Source: Chloroflexota bacterium (lineage in GTDB: Bacteria; Chloroflexota; Anaerolineae; UBA4142). Taken from it: DNA of 64,000 nucleotides. Positions 35,903 through 45,874 of this stretch are shown here, piece by piece; the first letter of the stretch is position 1; every line of letters starts with the position of its first letter. A program made the position numbers and the translations under genes. Under the pieces are notes generated by a model that made no database searches, had not been told where the DNA came from, and saw only the letters and a list, made by a program, of their open reading frames with translations. Location of the stretch: contig JACRMI010000069.1 in assembly GCA_016215025.1 (NCBI GenBank), forward strand, positions 16,530 to 80,529, read 5' to 3'.

Positions 35903-38590
35903 ATGAATGAAAATACTCTCCAAGTTAGTTACAAAATTCAGTATGCAGTATTTGGCACACTGTTTGGGCTTTGTTTCCCGATCATCGCTTCGGTGATTGA
36001 CATGGCGTATCGAAGTTTGCCCTTCAATCTTGTTGGCGTACTAACATCACAGTCAACCCAACCTCTTATGTGGATCATCGACACCGCGCCATTGTTTCTA
36101 GGTCTTTCGGCGTACCTGGCGGGTATAAAGCACGACCAACTGAGCAAAAGTATTAGAACCATGGAGGACCAGGTAGCGGAGCGGACTTTTGAACTTGTGC
36201 ATGCCAACGAACAACTGAAGGAGAGTATTTCTGAACGGCTACAGGGTGAAGCTGAACTCGCGCGCCAAAAGCAATTTCTGGAAGCGGTGGTGCAGAATAG
36301 CCCCGTCGCGATTGTCTTGATCGATTCTTCAGGCAACATTGTCTCGTGTAACCCCGCATTCGAGAAACTGTACGGCTGCGAACAAGCTCAAGTGGTAGGG
36401 CGCAATCTTGACCAGTTAATTACAAACGACTCCAATCGCGAAGACGCCATCGCCTACACTCGTCAAGCCGCCCATGGCTTGGTTCATGGCACAGGAATTC
36501 GCCATCGCAAAGACGCCATCCCGGTGAATGTGGAAATTTTCGGGGTCCCGATTGTGATCCAGGGAGAAAGAGCGGCAACACTTGCTATGTATCACGACAT
36601 CACCGAGCTTGTGCATGCACGCGAGCAAGCGGAAGAAGCCAATCGAGCCAAGAGTGCATTCCTCGCGACCATGAGCCATGAAATCCGCACTCCCATGAAT
36701 GGCGTCATCGGTATGACGAGTCTGTTGCTGGATACTGAGCTCAGTCCAGAGCAACGCGACTATACCATTACCATTCGTAACAGTGGTGACGCTTTGCTGA
36801 CGATCATCAATGAAATCCTCGACTATTCCAAGATTGAAGCTGGACGGATGGAATTAGAAACGCAGCCTTTCGCCTTGTGCGATTGTGTTGAGAGTGCGTT
36901 AGACCTAGTGGCAACGGCTGCATACGACAAGCAACTTGAGCTGTCTTATTTCATCGATGATAAAACGCCGGCGGCTCTGCTCGGAGACTCGACGCGCGTG
37001 CGACAGATTCTAATCAACCTGCTCGGCAACGCGCTTAAATTTACAAAGCAGGGGGAAGTGGCGGTAAGTGTGACCGCGGCAGTACTTGATGCAAATACTT
37101 TGACCCCTAACACTGCGTCGCCCATTTATGAATTTCACTTTGCCGTACGGGACACTGGGGTCGGCATCCCGAAAGATCGCATGGATCGCCTCTTCAAGTC
37201 CTTCAGTCAAGTCGACGCCTCGACCACGCGTAAATACGGCGGCACCGGATTGGGGCTGGCGATTAGCAAACGGTTGAGCGAACTCATGGGTGGCACGATG
37301 TGGGTTGAAAGTGAAATAGGCAAAGGCAGCATCTTCCATTTTACGTTGAGAGCCGAATCCGCTCCTAACCAGCCCCGTGTCTACGTTCACGCGAGTCAGC
37401 CACAGCTAAACGAAAAACGGATTCTGCTTGTGGACGATAATGCAACCAATCGAACAATTCTGAGCCGACACGTACAATCGTGGAAGATGCTCCCGTATGA
37501 CACGGACTCTCCGCGGGAAGCACTAGACTGGATTCGTCGCGGCGACCCCTATGATATCGCGATCCTGGATATGAGCATGCCAGAGATGGATGGTCTCACG
37601 CTGGCGAAAGAAATACGGTCCCTTCGCGATCCAGACACCTTGCCGCTCGTGATGCTAACCTCCCTTGGGCGGCGTGAAGCGGGCGCTGAATCAGTTAGCT
37701 TTGCCGCCTTTCTTTCCAAACCCATCAAACCTTCTCACCTTTACGACACACTGGTCTCTATCTTTGCCAAGCAGACGAGAACGCCCGTACGAGAAACTGC
37801 AAAGTCTCATTTCGATTCAAAGCTAGCGGAACGCCTCCCGCTACGAATCTTGTTAGCTGAAGACCATGTGGTTAATCAAAAACTAGCATTGCAGATGTTG
37901 AAGAAAATGGGCTATTCTGCCGACATCGCGGCGAATGGACTGGAAGTACTGCAAGCGCTGGAGCGCCAGACCTACGACGTTGTATTGATGGATGTCCAAA
38001 TGCCGGAAATGGACGGTTTGGAAGCGACTCGCCGAATCTGGCAACAGCATCTCAATGGCAATCGCCCGCACATCGTGGCAATGACCGCGAATGCGATGCA
38101 GGGCGATCGCGAAGTTTGTTTAGCCGCTGGGATGGATGATTATATTAGCAAGCCGATTCAAATCCAAGAATTACAAGCTGCGCTGGAACGTGGCGGAACA
38201 CGGAAGGCGATGCCGTCAGACTCTTCCGACCAATCTTCTGAGCCAAAGGTAATCGATTGGTCAGTCATAGACAACTTGCGATGTTTGCAAGAAGAGGGAC
38301 AGCCAGATTTTGTCGAAGAGATGATTGACCTGTATTTGAACTCGACACCGTCTCTTTTGGAAACGATTCAACATACTATCGCACAAGGGGATCTCATCGA
38401 ATTGCAACGCGCGGCGCATACGCTCAAGGGAAACAGTAATAGCGTGGGTGCGCACCAGGTCGGCTATCTGAGCAAGGAACTTGAGAAGATGGGGCGAAGT
38501 GGCGACTTGGAGAGGGCGTCACAATTGAGAGAGGAAACGCGTCTCGCCTTTGCACGCGCCAGTAAAGAGCTTTCCACCCAATATCCGTAG
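35903..38590 (+). CDS. hybrid histidine kinase (BarA/ArcB-like, with two receivers and HPt)
   Basis: The 895-residue protein has two N-terminal membrane helices with a very short periplasmic loop, a coiled coil, PAS (about 125-240), HisKA with His259 in [11 protein letters not shown], HATPase_c (365-485), receiver 1 (505-620, Asp556 in ILDMSMPE), receiver 2 (650-770, Asp697 in LMDVQMPE) and an HPt domain with His839 in AAHTLKGN. All phosphorelay residues are present. No cognate output regulator is adjacent. GGGAG lies upstream of the ATG. It sits 122 bases downstream of the first GGDEF/HD-GYP gene. Confidence 0.95.
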   Translation: MNENTLQVSYKIQYAVFGTLFGLCFPIIASVIDMAYRSLPFNLVGVLTSQSTQPLMWIIDTAPLFLGLSAYLAGIKHDQLSKSIRTMEDQVAERTFELVHANEQLKESISERLQGEAELARQKQFLEAVVQNSPVAIVLIDSSGNIVSCNPAFEKLYGCEQAQVVGRNLDQLITNDSNREDAIAYTRQAAHGLVHGTGIRHRKDAIPVNVEIFGVPIVIQGERAATLAMYHDITELVHAREQAEEANRAKSAFLATMSHEIRTPMNGVIGMTSLLLDTELSPEQRDYTITIRNSGDALLTIINEILDYSKIEAGRMELETQPFALCDCVESALDLVATAAYDKQLELSYFIDDKTPAALLGDSTRVRQILINLLGNALKFTKQGEVAVSVTAAVLDANTLTPNTASPIYEFHFAVRDTGVGIPKDRMDRLFKSFSQVDASTTRKYGGTGLGLAISKRLSELMGGTMWVESEIGKGSIFHFTLRAESAPNQPRVYVHASQPQLNEKRILLVDDNATNRTILSRHVQSWKMLPYDTDSPREALDWIRRGDPYDIAILDMSMPEMDGLTLAKEIRSLRDPDTLPLVMLTSLGRREAGAESVSFAAFLSKPIKPSHLYDTLVSIFAKQTRTPVRETAKSHFDSKLAERLPLRILLAEDHVVNQKLALQMLKKMGYSADIAANGLEVLQALERQTYDVVLMDVQMPEMDGLEATRRIWQQHLNGNRPHIVAMTANAMQGDREVCLAAGMDDYISKPIQIQELQAALERGGTRKAMPSDSSDQSSEPKVIDWSVIDNLRCLQEEGQPDFVEEMIDLYLNSTPSLLETIQHTIAQGDLIELQRAAHTLKGNSNSVGAHQVGYLSKELEKMGRSGDLERASQLREETRLAFARASKELSTQYP

Positions 38591-38749
38591 ACTCGGTAGA
38601 ATGGATTTCTTGTGCCAAAGCTTTTGGCCAGTCGATGAGAGCTAAAAGTGCTGGTAGTGATCTTACCATCAATGATAAGCTCAAATTGCAACGAACGATG
38701 AATGGGCGCGTAACGACTTGGTTAGAAATCGGATTTAGAAAACGACAAA
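38591..38749. other. non-coding spacer
   Basis: About 160 bases between the hybrid kinase and the 123-bp repeat. I see no gene, terminator or strong promoter in it. Confidence 0.6.
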
Positions 38750-38872
38750 GTCAGGTCTTTGGTCCCCCTTTTCTCCTACTTTTGGACCCTCGCCAGACCC
38801 ACATAGCTGATTGTTTTCCCACTTGCCTCGGTATAAACTACAACAAATATGCAAGAGGGCATAGAGAATGCC
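38750..38872 (+). repeat. 123-bp direct repeat, copy 2 (probable shared promoter region)
   Basis: Matches 27797-27919 at 115 of 123 positions without gaps, including the GGTATAAACTA element. After the repeat the two loci diverge, then resemble each other again at GCGGAGGAATC and the MKTTLRFSIN codons. Confidence 0.85.
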
Positions 38873-38976
38873 CAGCCAGCTCTTGATGGAGCTAAACGAG
38901 CCGGGTGAATTCGTGTCTCTATTTGCGATTCAGACCCGCTATTTTCTATATCGTCCAAATCAGCGGAGGAATCAAA

Positions 38977-41073
38977 ATGAAAACCACACTCAGATTCTCA
39001 ATCAACTGGGGCAAAGGAAAACATTTGTTGAGATGGGCATTACTTTTCGTCGGCTTGCTTTGCATTGCAACGATGGGAACGACAGGCATTCAACCAATTT
39101 CGGCGCAGCCGAATGCGTTGGCTGTTCCAACCAATGTACAACCTATCCTGGCGCAAATGGCGGCTGACCAACCCGATTCGACTGTCAGTGTGATTGTTCA
39201 GAAACGCGTTCAGGATAACAGCATCGAAGAGATGGTTGCGCACTTGGGCGGCACTGTTACCAAAGACCTGTCACTCGTAAAAGGTTTTTCGGCGCAACTG
39301 AAAGCCAAGGATGTGCTGGAACTAGCTAAAGCCGATAGAATCAAATGGGTCGCGCTCGATGCGCCAATGTATTCGTCTGGCGGACCGAGCAAAACCAAGT
39401 TCACCATATGGTCAACCAAAATTGGCACCAAGGTGACCAACGGTTTTACCAATTCGTCGAATATTCTTTCGCCGGTTGGCAAGAACAATACCTACGGCTA
39501 TGGGAAAAATGTCAAAGGCTCGTTTAGCGGATTCACGCCGGAATATACCCCGGGTGTGGGAATCATCCAAGTTGAAGCAGTGTTGCGTGTTTATGCTTCT
39601 GCCAAACTTGCTTCCTCCGAGATTATCAAGCTCACCCCTTATGTAGCCGGCGTTGCAGGCAACACGACTAGCATGCCCGCAAATAAATTGGATTCTCGGA
39701 TTGGGGCTGGTCTCGTTGGGACCGAATATGTTGATATTACTAGCACGCGTGTCTGGAGTTGGCAAGATTTTGCGCCTGCTAAAAACCTCGAAGTCCTGAT
39801 TGACCAAAGCGCCGTTGCCAAGACGCATACAATTTACTACGATGCAATTGGACTGAGAATCACAACCGACGCAAGCAAAGTAGACACGACATCACCTTTG
39901 GCGATAACCTCCAGCGCGGATGGTGGTACGGTTGATACGAGTGTTTTGGCGAATGTGTACAACAACGCGGTCCGCGCAACCAATGTTTGGAATGAAGCTC
40001 CGTACTATAAAGGTGCCAATGTTACGGTTGCGGTAGTGGATAGTGGTAATTTCAAAACCAACGCGATTGGCTCACGCTTGATCGGCGAAGTAAACTTTAA
40101 CGCTGCCGAACACACTGCCAATGATCAGTACGGGCATGGCACATTTGTTACCGGGTTAATTGCCGACGATGGCGTTGTCTCCGGCGGCAAGTATCTCGGA
40201 ATTGCGCCGAAAGTTAACATTATTGGTTTGCGCGTCAGCGATGATAACGGCATGGCGCTTGAATCCGATGTGGTCAACGCGCTCCAGTGGGTTTATAACA
40301 ACAAGGCGACCTACAATATCAAAGTTGTCAACTTATCCATGAATTCAAGCGTCTGGCAATCGTACAATACCAGTGCATTGGATGCAGCTTGTGAAATTCT
40401 CTGGTTTAACAAAATCGTCGTCGTCGTGTCGGCAGGGAATAATGGGACGTCCACACTCTATCCGCCGGCGAACGATCCATTCGTGATTACGGTTGGCGCG
40501 GTGGACGACAAGGCGACGTTATCGCTCACCGATGATACCCTCGCAACCTTTTCGGCTTACGGCACGGATGAAGCAGGCTATCTCAAGCCGGATCTCGTCG
40601 CTCCAGGCAAAAACCTAATTGCCTATTTGCCCGACAACAATTCACTGGCAATTGCAGCCCTGCATCCAGAGAACCGGGTTGACGGTAACTATTTTCGCAT
40701 GTCCGGAACTTCGATGGCTGCGCCACTCGTCAGCGGCGCGGTGGCGTTGATGCGCGAAGCCAACCCAACTTTGACCCCCGACCAAATCAAGTATCGTCTA
40801 AAAGCCACGGCGAACAAGACGTGGGTCGGTTATGTCGCTACAAAAGCTGGAGCGGGTTATCTCGATGTGTACGCGGCGGTCAAGGGCACGACAACTCAGT
40901 CCGCTAACACCAGCATCAACATCAGCCGTTTCTTGTTCACCGGCACGAATACGACCTGGGGCAGTGCGAATTGGGACAGCGCGAACTGGGATTCAGCGAA
41001 TTGGGACAGTGCGAACTGGGATAGCGCTACCTGGGGCGCAGCAAATTGGGATAGTGATAGTTGGGGACAGTAA
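38977..41073 (+). CDS. secreted S8 peptidase with C-terminal NWDSA pentad repeats
   Basis: The ATG at 38977 follows GCGGAGGAATCAAA. The 699-residue precursor has FSINWGKG then a signal peptide, an I9-like propeptide (about 50-125) with VIVQKRVQD as in the second peptidase, an inserted beta-sandwich-like domain (about 130-300) unrelated in sequence to the insert of the first peptidase, and the S8 domain: Asp355 (VAVVDSGN), His387 (GHGTF) and Ser579 (GTSMA). The end is WGSA, four NWDSA units, TWGAA, NWDSD and SWGQ. It is followed by a second GGDEF/HD-GYP gene. Confidence 0.93.
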   Translation: MKTTLRFSINWGKGKHLLRWALLFVGLLCIATMGTTGIQPISAQPNALAVPTNVQPILAQMAADQPDSTVSVIVQKRVQDNSIEEMVAHLGGTVTKDLSLVKGFSAQLKAKDVLELAKADRIKWVALDAPMYSSGGPSKTKFTIWSTKIGTKVTNGFTNSSNILSPVGKNNTYGYGKNVKGSFSGFTPEYTPGVGIIQVEAVLRVYASAKLASSEIIKLTPYVAGVAGNTTSMPANKLDSRIGAGLVGTEYVDITSTRVWSWQDFAPAKNLEVLIDQSAVAKTHTIYYDAIGLRITTDASKVDTTSPLAITSSADGGTVDTSVLANVYNNAVRATNVWNEAPYYKGANVTVAVVDSGNFKTNAIGSRLIGEVNFNAAEHTANDQYGHGTFVTGLIADDGVVSGGKYLGIAPKVNIIGLRVSDDNGMALESDVVNALQWVYNNKATYNIKVVNLSMNSSVWQSYNTSALDAACEILWFNKIVVVVSAGNNGTSTLYPPANDPFVITVGAVDDKATLSLTDDTLATFSAYGTDEAGYLKPDLVAPGKNLIAYLPDNNSLAIAALHPENRVDGNYFRMSGTSMAAPLVSGAVALMREANPTLTPDQIKYRLKATANKTWVGYVATKAGAGYLDVYAAVKGTTTQSANTSINISRFLFTGTNTTWGSANWDSANWDSANWDSANWDSATWGAANWDSDSWGQ

Positions 41074-41094
41074 TCTCTAGACATCTATGCAGTA

Positions 41095-41131
41095 AATGCT
41101 GCTCCGGCGAGAATATCGCCGGAGCAGCATT
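41095..41131 (+). terminator. 16-bp perfect hairpin between S8 peptidase 3 and GGDEF/HD-GYP 2
   Basis: Arms 41095-41110 and 41116-41131 are perfectly complementary over 16 bp with a 5-nt loop (GAATA). Only a weak T-rich stretch follows, so partial termination or mRNA protection is likely. It would lower expression of the signalling gene relative to the peptidase. Confidence 0.75.
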
Positions 41132-41167
41132 GCATATTTCCAGTTCATTCCTAACAAGGAGCTTGCT

Positions 41168-43957
41168 ATGTCGCGACGTGCATGGACTCTAGTGCTGGGC
41201 ACAATATTCGCCGGGACGATCTTGGGTAGTTATTCTTTGCTGAATTCTGTCTCCTCGGGCGCGGATCTGGCAACGCTGGGTGTTTTGGCATTGCTGTCCA
41301 CACTATCCCAGGTGTACAAATCTATCTTCAAGAGCGCAAAAAAATCAGAGACGGAAGGCAATATTAGTTTTAGCCTATTGCTGATTTTCCTTTCCGCCGG
41401 AGTGTTTCTACTTCCGGCTAACTTTTTTGTCTTGCTGGTACTCATTCCGCATCTCTTTGAATGGGCTAAGGCTCGTTTGCAGAAAAGCACCAGTTTGCGC
41501 GCGTGGTACATTCAACCCTTCAACATCGCAAATCACATTTGTTGTGGTTTGCTTGCTCAACAAACCTACCAATTCATCAATGCAACCATTTCAAACCAAG
41601 TCTCATTGTCTCGTCCCCTGGCGGCTTTGGTGGCGCTCGTTATCTATCTAGTCCTCAATCAAGCTTTAACCGGTCTAGCTGTCGTTCTGGCACGCGGTTC
41701 AACCTGGAAGAATACGGGCATGCTGCAGTGGAGTACCTTGATCCCAGATTTCATGTTGCTCTGCTTGGGTTATCCATTTGCGTTGCTCTGGACACTGAAT
41801 CCGGGGTACAGTCTTTTTGTCCTTTCGCCGGTGTTGCTCATTCAGCGTGCGCTTGCTGTTCCTCAGTTGCAGAAAGAGGCGCGCATTGATATCAAAACCG
41901 GCTTGTGGAATGCCGTGCATTTCTCCCGGTTGTTTACGGCGGAGATGGAGCGTGCAACTCGCTTTGCACGTCCGCTTTCGGTCATCATGGCAGACCTCGA
42001 CTTGTTGCGCAATGTGAATAACACGTACGGTCACCTCGCTGGCGACACCGTTTTGGAAGCCATTGGTGAGGTCATTCGCAAAACCGTTCGTGAATACGAT
42101 ATTGCCGGAAGATTTGGTGGAGAAGAGTTTTCCATTTGTTTGCCGGAAACCGAGTGTGTCGAGGCGATCACAATTGCTGAACGCATCCGCGAGAATATCG
42201 CCGAAACACCCATCACGATTCAAACTAGTCCCACGCCAATTCATGTCACAATGAGTTTTGGGATTGCCTCCTTTCCCACCGATGCCCAGGTCGCCAATGA
42301 CCTGATTCATCAAGCCGATATCGCGGTTTACCAAGCCAAGCTTAAAGGACGCAATTGTGTCGTCTCTATTACCGATGTACCTCACTCGATCCGATTGGAG
42401 AGCACCGCGCATGAAAACCGGCTAATGGAACCTACCGTTTCTCCTTCACCCTCACCGGTAGCACCGGCGAGACGCCAATCCGAGCATTCCGATGTCAAAC
42501 TGGATGCCGAGCACCTGATTCGTAAGCGAAGAGAGATCCCACATCGCCCTGAATGGATTGCGCCGTTTGTGGGAGCAGTCATTTTGGCTGGTCTCTTGGC
42601 AACTGTATTGAGCTTGGGGCTGAATTACACTTTTGATGCAGGGCTACTCGTGTTTCTGTGTATTGTTAGCATATTGGCTGAGTGGTTCGAAGTGGGTATG
42701 TACGGCGATAGCACCTTTTCAGTCTCCGTCACGGTGATCTTTGCGACGATATTCCTCAGTGGATTTGTTGGACTCGTCTCGATTAGCACGGCAATAGTTT
42801 TTGCGCATTATCTCAAGAACCGGGAGATTGCCTGGTACAAGCCAGTCTTTAACTGGGCAACTCATGTCCTTGCTGGACTAGTCCCAATCTATGGACTAGA
42901 CCTTTTCAAGATTCCATTGACATGGGAAAATCTGATTCCATTAACTGGCTTGACCTTGGTCACGGGGCTGGGATACTATATCGTCGAATCGGGTCTCGTT
43001 AGCATCGCCATCGGTTTATCGGAAAAAAGTAGCATCTTGGTCACATGGCGTGGGCAGTTTGGTTGGACTGCACTTTTCTATGTTACCCTGTGTCTCATTG
43101 GACTCTTTATGGCAATCTTGTGTAATGACCTCAATAGTATCCTGGGAGTTTTTGTATTTGCATTGCCGATAGGGCTAATCCATTATACGCAACAGCAATA
43201 CGTTGAGCGCACCCGAGCCAGCGTCCGGGAAGTCGAGCGGATGAATAAAGAACTTACTTTAGCTAATCGTGAAATTCTTCAAGCCAGTCTGCATATCGAA
43301 CAATTCAACGACGAATTATTTGTCATATTGGCGAAAATTATTGATACGCGCGATCCACTCGTATTGAATCATGCCGTCAAAGTCGCAGAGTACGCCACGG
43401 CCATTGCGCGTGAAATGAAATTGCCACCCGCACGGATTGAAAAACTCCGACAAGCGGCGTTGCTTCATGATATCGGCAAGATTGGCATTCCCGAGCACAT
43501 TCTCAAAAAAACCACACGGCTCACTGGGCTGGAGTACGAATCGATCAAAACCCATACAATATTGGGAAGCGAATTGCTTGAAGCCAGCCAAGGCTTGCGG
43601 CACTTGGCGCCCTTTGTGCGCCATCATCATGAATGGTGGAACGGCAAAGGCTATCCCGATGAACTGTCGGGTGGACAAACCCCCATCGAAGCGCGCATTA
43701 TTGCCGTAGCGGATGCCATCGAATCCATGGCGTCAGACCGCACCTATCATCGCGCGATGAAACTCCAAGAAATCATTGACGAAATTAGTCGCAATGCCGG
43801 AACTCAATTTGATCCCACCATCGCGGACTTGTTTATCCGATTCTTGAAGCAAGATGGAATGCTCCTGGTCGTAAATTCAACAAAGCAAAATAGACGCACT
43901 AACGAAAGCCCGCGCGCGAACAGTCCATTTCATTTTGCAGATCCCGGCTTGGCCTAA
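41168..43957 (+). CDS. membrane GGDEF and HD-GYP c-di-GMP enzyme (copy 2)
   Basis: The ATG at 41168 follows AACAAGGAGCTTGCT. The 929-residue protein repeats the layout of copy 1: membrane block, GGDEF (RFGGEEF at about 316, preceded by REYD as a possible I-site), second membrane block, coiled coil and HD-GYP (HDIGKIG at about 767, HHEWWNGKGYP). The regions around the active sites are closely similar to copy 1, while the linker between GGDEF and the second membrane block differs. The pair arose by duplication of a peptidase-plus-signalling unit. Confidence 0.94.
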   Translation: MSRRAWTLVLGTIFAGTILGSYSLLNSVSSGADLATLGVLALLSTLSQVYKSIFKSAKKSETEGNISFSLLLIFLSAGVFLLPANFFVLLVLIPHLFEWAKARLQKSTSLRAWYIQPFNIANHICCGLLAQQTYQFINATISNQVSLSRPLAALVALVIYLVLNQALTGLAVVLARGSTWKNTGMLQWSTLIPDFMLLCLGYPFALLWTLNPGYSLFVLSPVLLIQRALAVPQLQKEARIDIKTGLWNAVHFSRLFTAEMERATRFARPLSVIMADLDLLRNVNNTYGHLAGDTVLEAIGEVIRKTVREYDIAGRFGGEEFSICLPETECVEAITIAERIRENIAETPITIQTSPTPIHVTMSFGIASFPTDAQVANDLIHQADIAVYQAKLKGRNCVVSITDVPHSIRLESTAHENRLMEPTVSPSPSPVAPARRQSEHSDVKLDAEHLIRKRREIPHRPEWIAPFVGAVILAGLLATVLSLGLNYTFDAGLLVFLCIVSILAEWFEVGMYGDSTFSVSVTVIFATIFLSGFVGLVSISTAIVFAHYLKNREIAWYKPVFNWATHVLAGLVPIYGLDLFKIPLTWENLIPLTGLTLVTGLGYYIVESGLVSIAIGLSEKSSILVTWRGQFGWTALFYVTLCLIGLFMAILCNDLNSILGVFVFALPIGLIHYTQQQYVERTRASVREVERMNKELTLANREILQASLHIEQFNDELFVILAKIIDTRDPLVLNHAVKVAEYATAIAREMKLPPARIEKLRQAALLHDIGKIGIPEHILKKTTRLTGLEYESIKTHTILGSELLEASQGLRHLAPFVRHHHEWWNGKGYPDELSGGQTPIEARIIAVADAIESMASDRTYHRAMKLQEIIDEISRNAGTQFDPTIADLFIRFLKQDGMLLVVNSTKQNRRTNESPRANSPFHFADPGLA

Positions 43958-44091
43958 TCTCAGTCAATCTTCTGGGTGATTCTTGCTGATTTTTCATCAA
44001 CTGTGTATTGAAAAACCGTTACCTATTAACCCGCTTGATATTTTTTTTCTCCTCTTTTGCACGCGCTGGTAATTTTTCAGGAGATAATTTT

Positions 44092-44769
44092 GTGCCACCA
44101 TCCAAGAGCATCGTCGTTCCGAATGCGTTGTTACGCCAATCCTTGTTCTCCATCGAACGAGTCGTGGGACCAATCGGTCTCAATGCGGTGCTTCGCAAAT
44201 CCGGAATGGAACGCTTTTTGATGAACCTGCCGCCGGAGGACTTGGCTCCCTCGGTTTCATCTGCAGACTATGCGCGACTCAACCAAGTGGTTGAAGATTT
44301 ATACGGGCGCGCCAGCCCAATGATATTGCGTCACATCGGCGAAACGACATTTGCCCATCTCCTTCTCCCCAGCTTGCCAATTCAGAATATGTCCACGCTT
44401 GCGTTTGTGGCATGCTCTCACCAAGAAAAAAACGTTCAGATACTCAGAGAGCTTGCCAACCTGTCAGAACAACTAAATCCCGAGTGGCAACCCACGATCG
44501 AAGAGCAAGCGAACCACATCGTTTATACGTTGGACGACTGCCCGATTTGCATCGGGCGTTTCAGCCAAACACCAATCTGCCACGTCTATGCAGGTGTGCT
44601 TACCGAAGCCGTTCGATTTGCTACCGGTCATCTGCCTTCCGTCGAGGAAACCGAGTGCGTGGCAATGGGCTATCCGGCGTGCCGATTTGAAATCCGAGAC
44701 CGCATATCTCGGACAATTGAACTGGGTTCTAATGAGTCTATTCTCGAACCGGCTAGGACCGGAAGTTGA
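44092..44769 (+). CDS. V4R (4-vinyl reductase-like) domain protein
   Basis: The likely start is GTG at 44092, behind CAGGAG with an 8-nt spacing; an in-frame ATG at 44008 has no ribosome site. The 226-codon protein ends in the typical V4R signature ECVAMGYPACRFEI. An internal Cys-rich segment reads DDCPICIGR and TPICHVYAG. V4R domains bind small hydrophobic or tetrapyrrole ligands and often act as sensory modules. Its start resembles HNOB/V4R-type domains (FSIERVVGPIGLNAVLRKSGM). It is followed after 10 bases by a PotD-like lipoprotein and then the giant sensor protein. Confidence 0.78.
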   Translation: MPPSKSIVVPNALLRQSLFSIERVVGPIGLNAVLRKSGMERFLMNLPPEDLAPSVSSADYARLNQVVEDLYGRASPMILRHIGETTFAHLLLPSLPIQNMSTLAFVACSHQEKNVQILRELANLSEQLNPEWQPTIEEQANHIVYTLDDCPICIGRFSQTPICHVYAGVLTEAVRFATGHLPSVEETECVAMGYPACRFEIRDRISRTIELGSNESILEPARTGS

Positions 44770-44779
44770 AGGAGTATGG

Positions 44780-45865
44780 ATGATGAAAAACTTGACGCTC
44801 TGTGCCATCCTGGCGATTCTCACAGCCGTTTTGCTTTCAGCATGCGCGGCACCACCGCCTGCCAAACCGACGCCCCCACGTTTGGCAAAAGAGTTGGTCT
44901 TTTACGATTGGGAAGACGATATGCCGCAAGAGGTGTTGGATGATTTTAAAGCCGAGTATGGCGTCGAGGTCAAGTACGTGACCTATACCGCGTCTGAAGA
45001 AGCGATGGAGAATATCTCCCGCGGTCAGGTCTATGATGTAGTCGTCATCGAAAGCCGCCTGATTCCTATACTCGTGGCGGAACGGCAGCTAGCCGAAATA
45101 GATTCTCGCAATGTGCCTAATCGGAAAAACATTTCGGCGAATTTTCGTGATCTGGCTTATGATCCGGAAAACAAGCACAATGTTCCATTCAACTGGGGCA
45201 CCACCGGTCTGGTGTTGCGGAGCGATCTAGTGAAGCAACCGATCACGCGCTGGGCTGATCTGTGGGATCCGCGTTATGCTGGCAAAGTAGGAATTTGGAA
45301 AGGACAATCGCGCGAGATCATCAGTCTGACGCTCAAATCGCTTGGTTACTCGGCGAACTCGGAAAAACCGGCAGAACTACAAGCCGCGCTCAAACGTCTG
45401 CTCACACTCAAGTCCAATGTCGTTTTCCTCGAAGATTTCGATCCAGTGACCGCTGCGCCGCCGCTGGTCGAAGGTCGCTTGGTATTCGCGATGGGATATG
45501 CCGCGGACGTCTTGAAAGCGCGCGAAAAGAACGCATCGATCAGTTACGTTCTGCCAGAAGAAGGCGCGCTGTTGTGGGGCGACACATTTGTGATTCCAGC
45601 CAATAGCCCCAACAAGTATACCGCCGAACTTTTCTTGAACTTTATCTTGAGACCCCAAGTCTCCGCCAAGATTACTAACTACAATTTCTATCCGATGCCG
45701 AATGATGCGGCGGCGCCGTTCATTGACCCGCAAATTCTCAACGACCCGGTGATCTTTCCACATGCCGAAGACTTGAGAAAGGGCGAGATCGTTCTGCCGC
45801 TTGGTTCACAAGGACAAAAATTGTACGACAGCATTTGGGAACAGTTTTTGGCAACCGGCAACTAG
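44780..45865 (+). CDS. PotD-like spermidine/putrescine-binding lipoprotein
   Basis: Two adjacent ATGs (44780 and 44783) follow GAAGGAG. The 361-residue lipoprotein has the lipobox LLSACA, a Pro/Thr linker, and a PotD/PotF-type binding fold (LVFYDWEDDMPQEVLDDFKAEYG, residues about 33-55; NVPFNWGTTGLVLRSD; RWADLWDPRYAGKVG). Polyamine-type binding proteins are normally encoded with permeases and an ATPase, but none is nearby. It lies 9 bases before the giant Cache/PAS protein, so it may deliver a ligand to that sensor rather than to a transporter. Confidence 0.88.
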   Translation: MMKNLTLCAILAILTAVLLSACAAPPPAKPTPPRLAKELVFYDWEDDMPQEVLDDFKAEYGVEVKYVTYTASEEAMENISRGQVYDVVVIESRLIPILVAERQLAEIDSRNVPNRKNISANFRDLAYDPENKHNVPFNWGTTGLVLRSDLVKQPITRWADLWDPRYAGKVGIWKGQSREIISLTLKSLGYSANSEKPAELQAALKRLLTLKSNVVFLEDFDPVTAAPPLVEGRLVFAMGYAADVLKAREKNASISYVLPEEGALLWGDTFVIPANSPNKYTAELFLNFILRPQVSAKITNYNFYPMPNDAAAPFIDPQILNDPVIFPHAEDLRKGEIVLPLGSQGQKLYDSIWEQFLATGN

Positions 45866-45874
45866 GAGTCGAGC

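Noticed and set aside
44780..45865. Complete polyamine ABC transporter
   Set aside because: Only the binding lipoprotein is encoded; the neighbouring genes are sensors, not permeases or ATPases.
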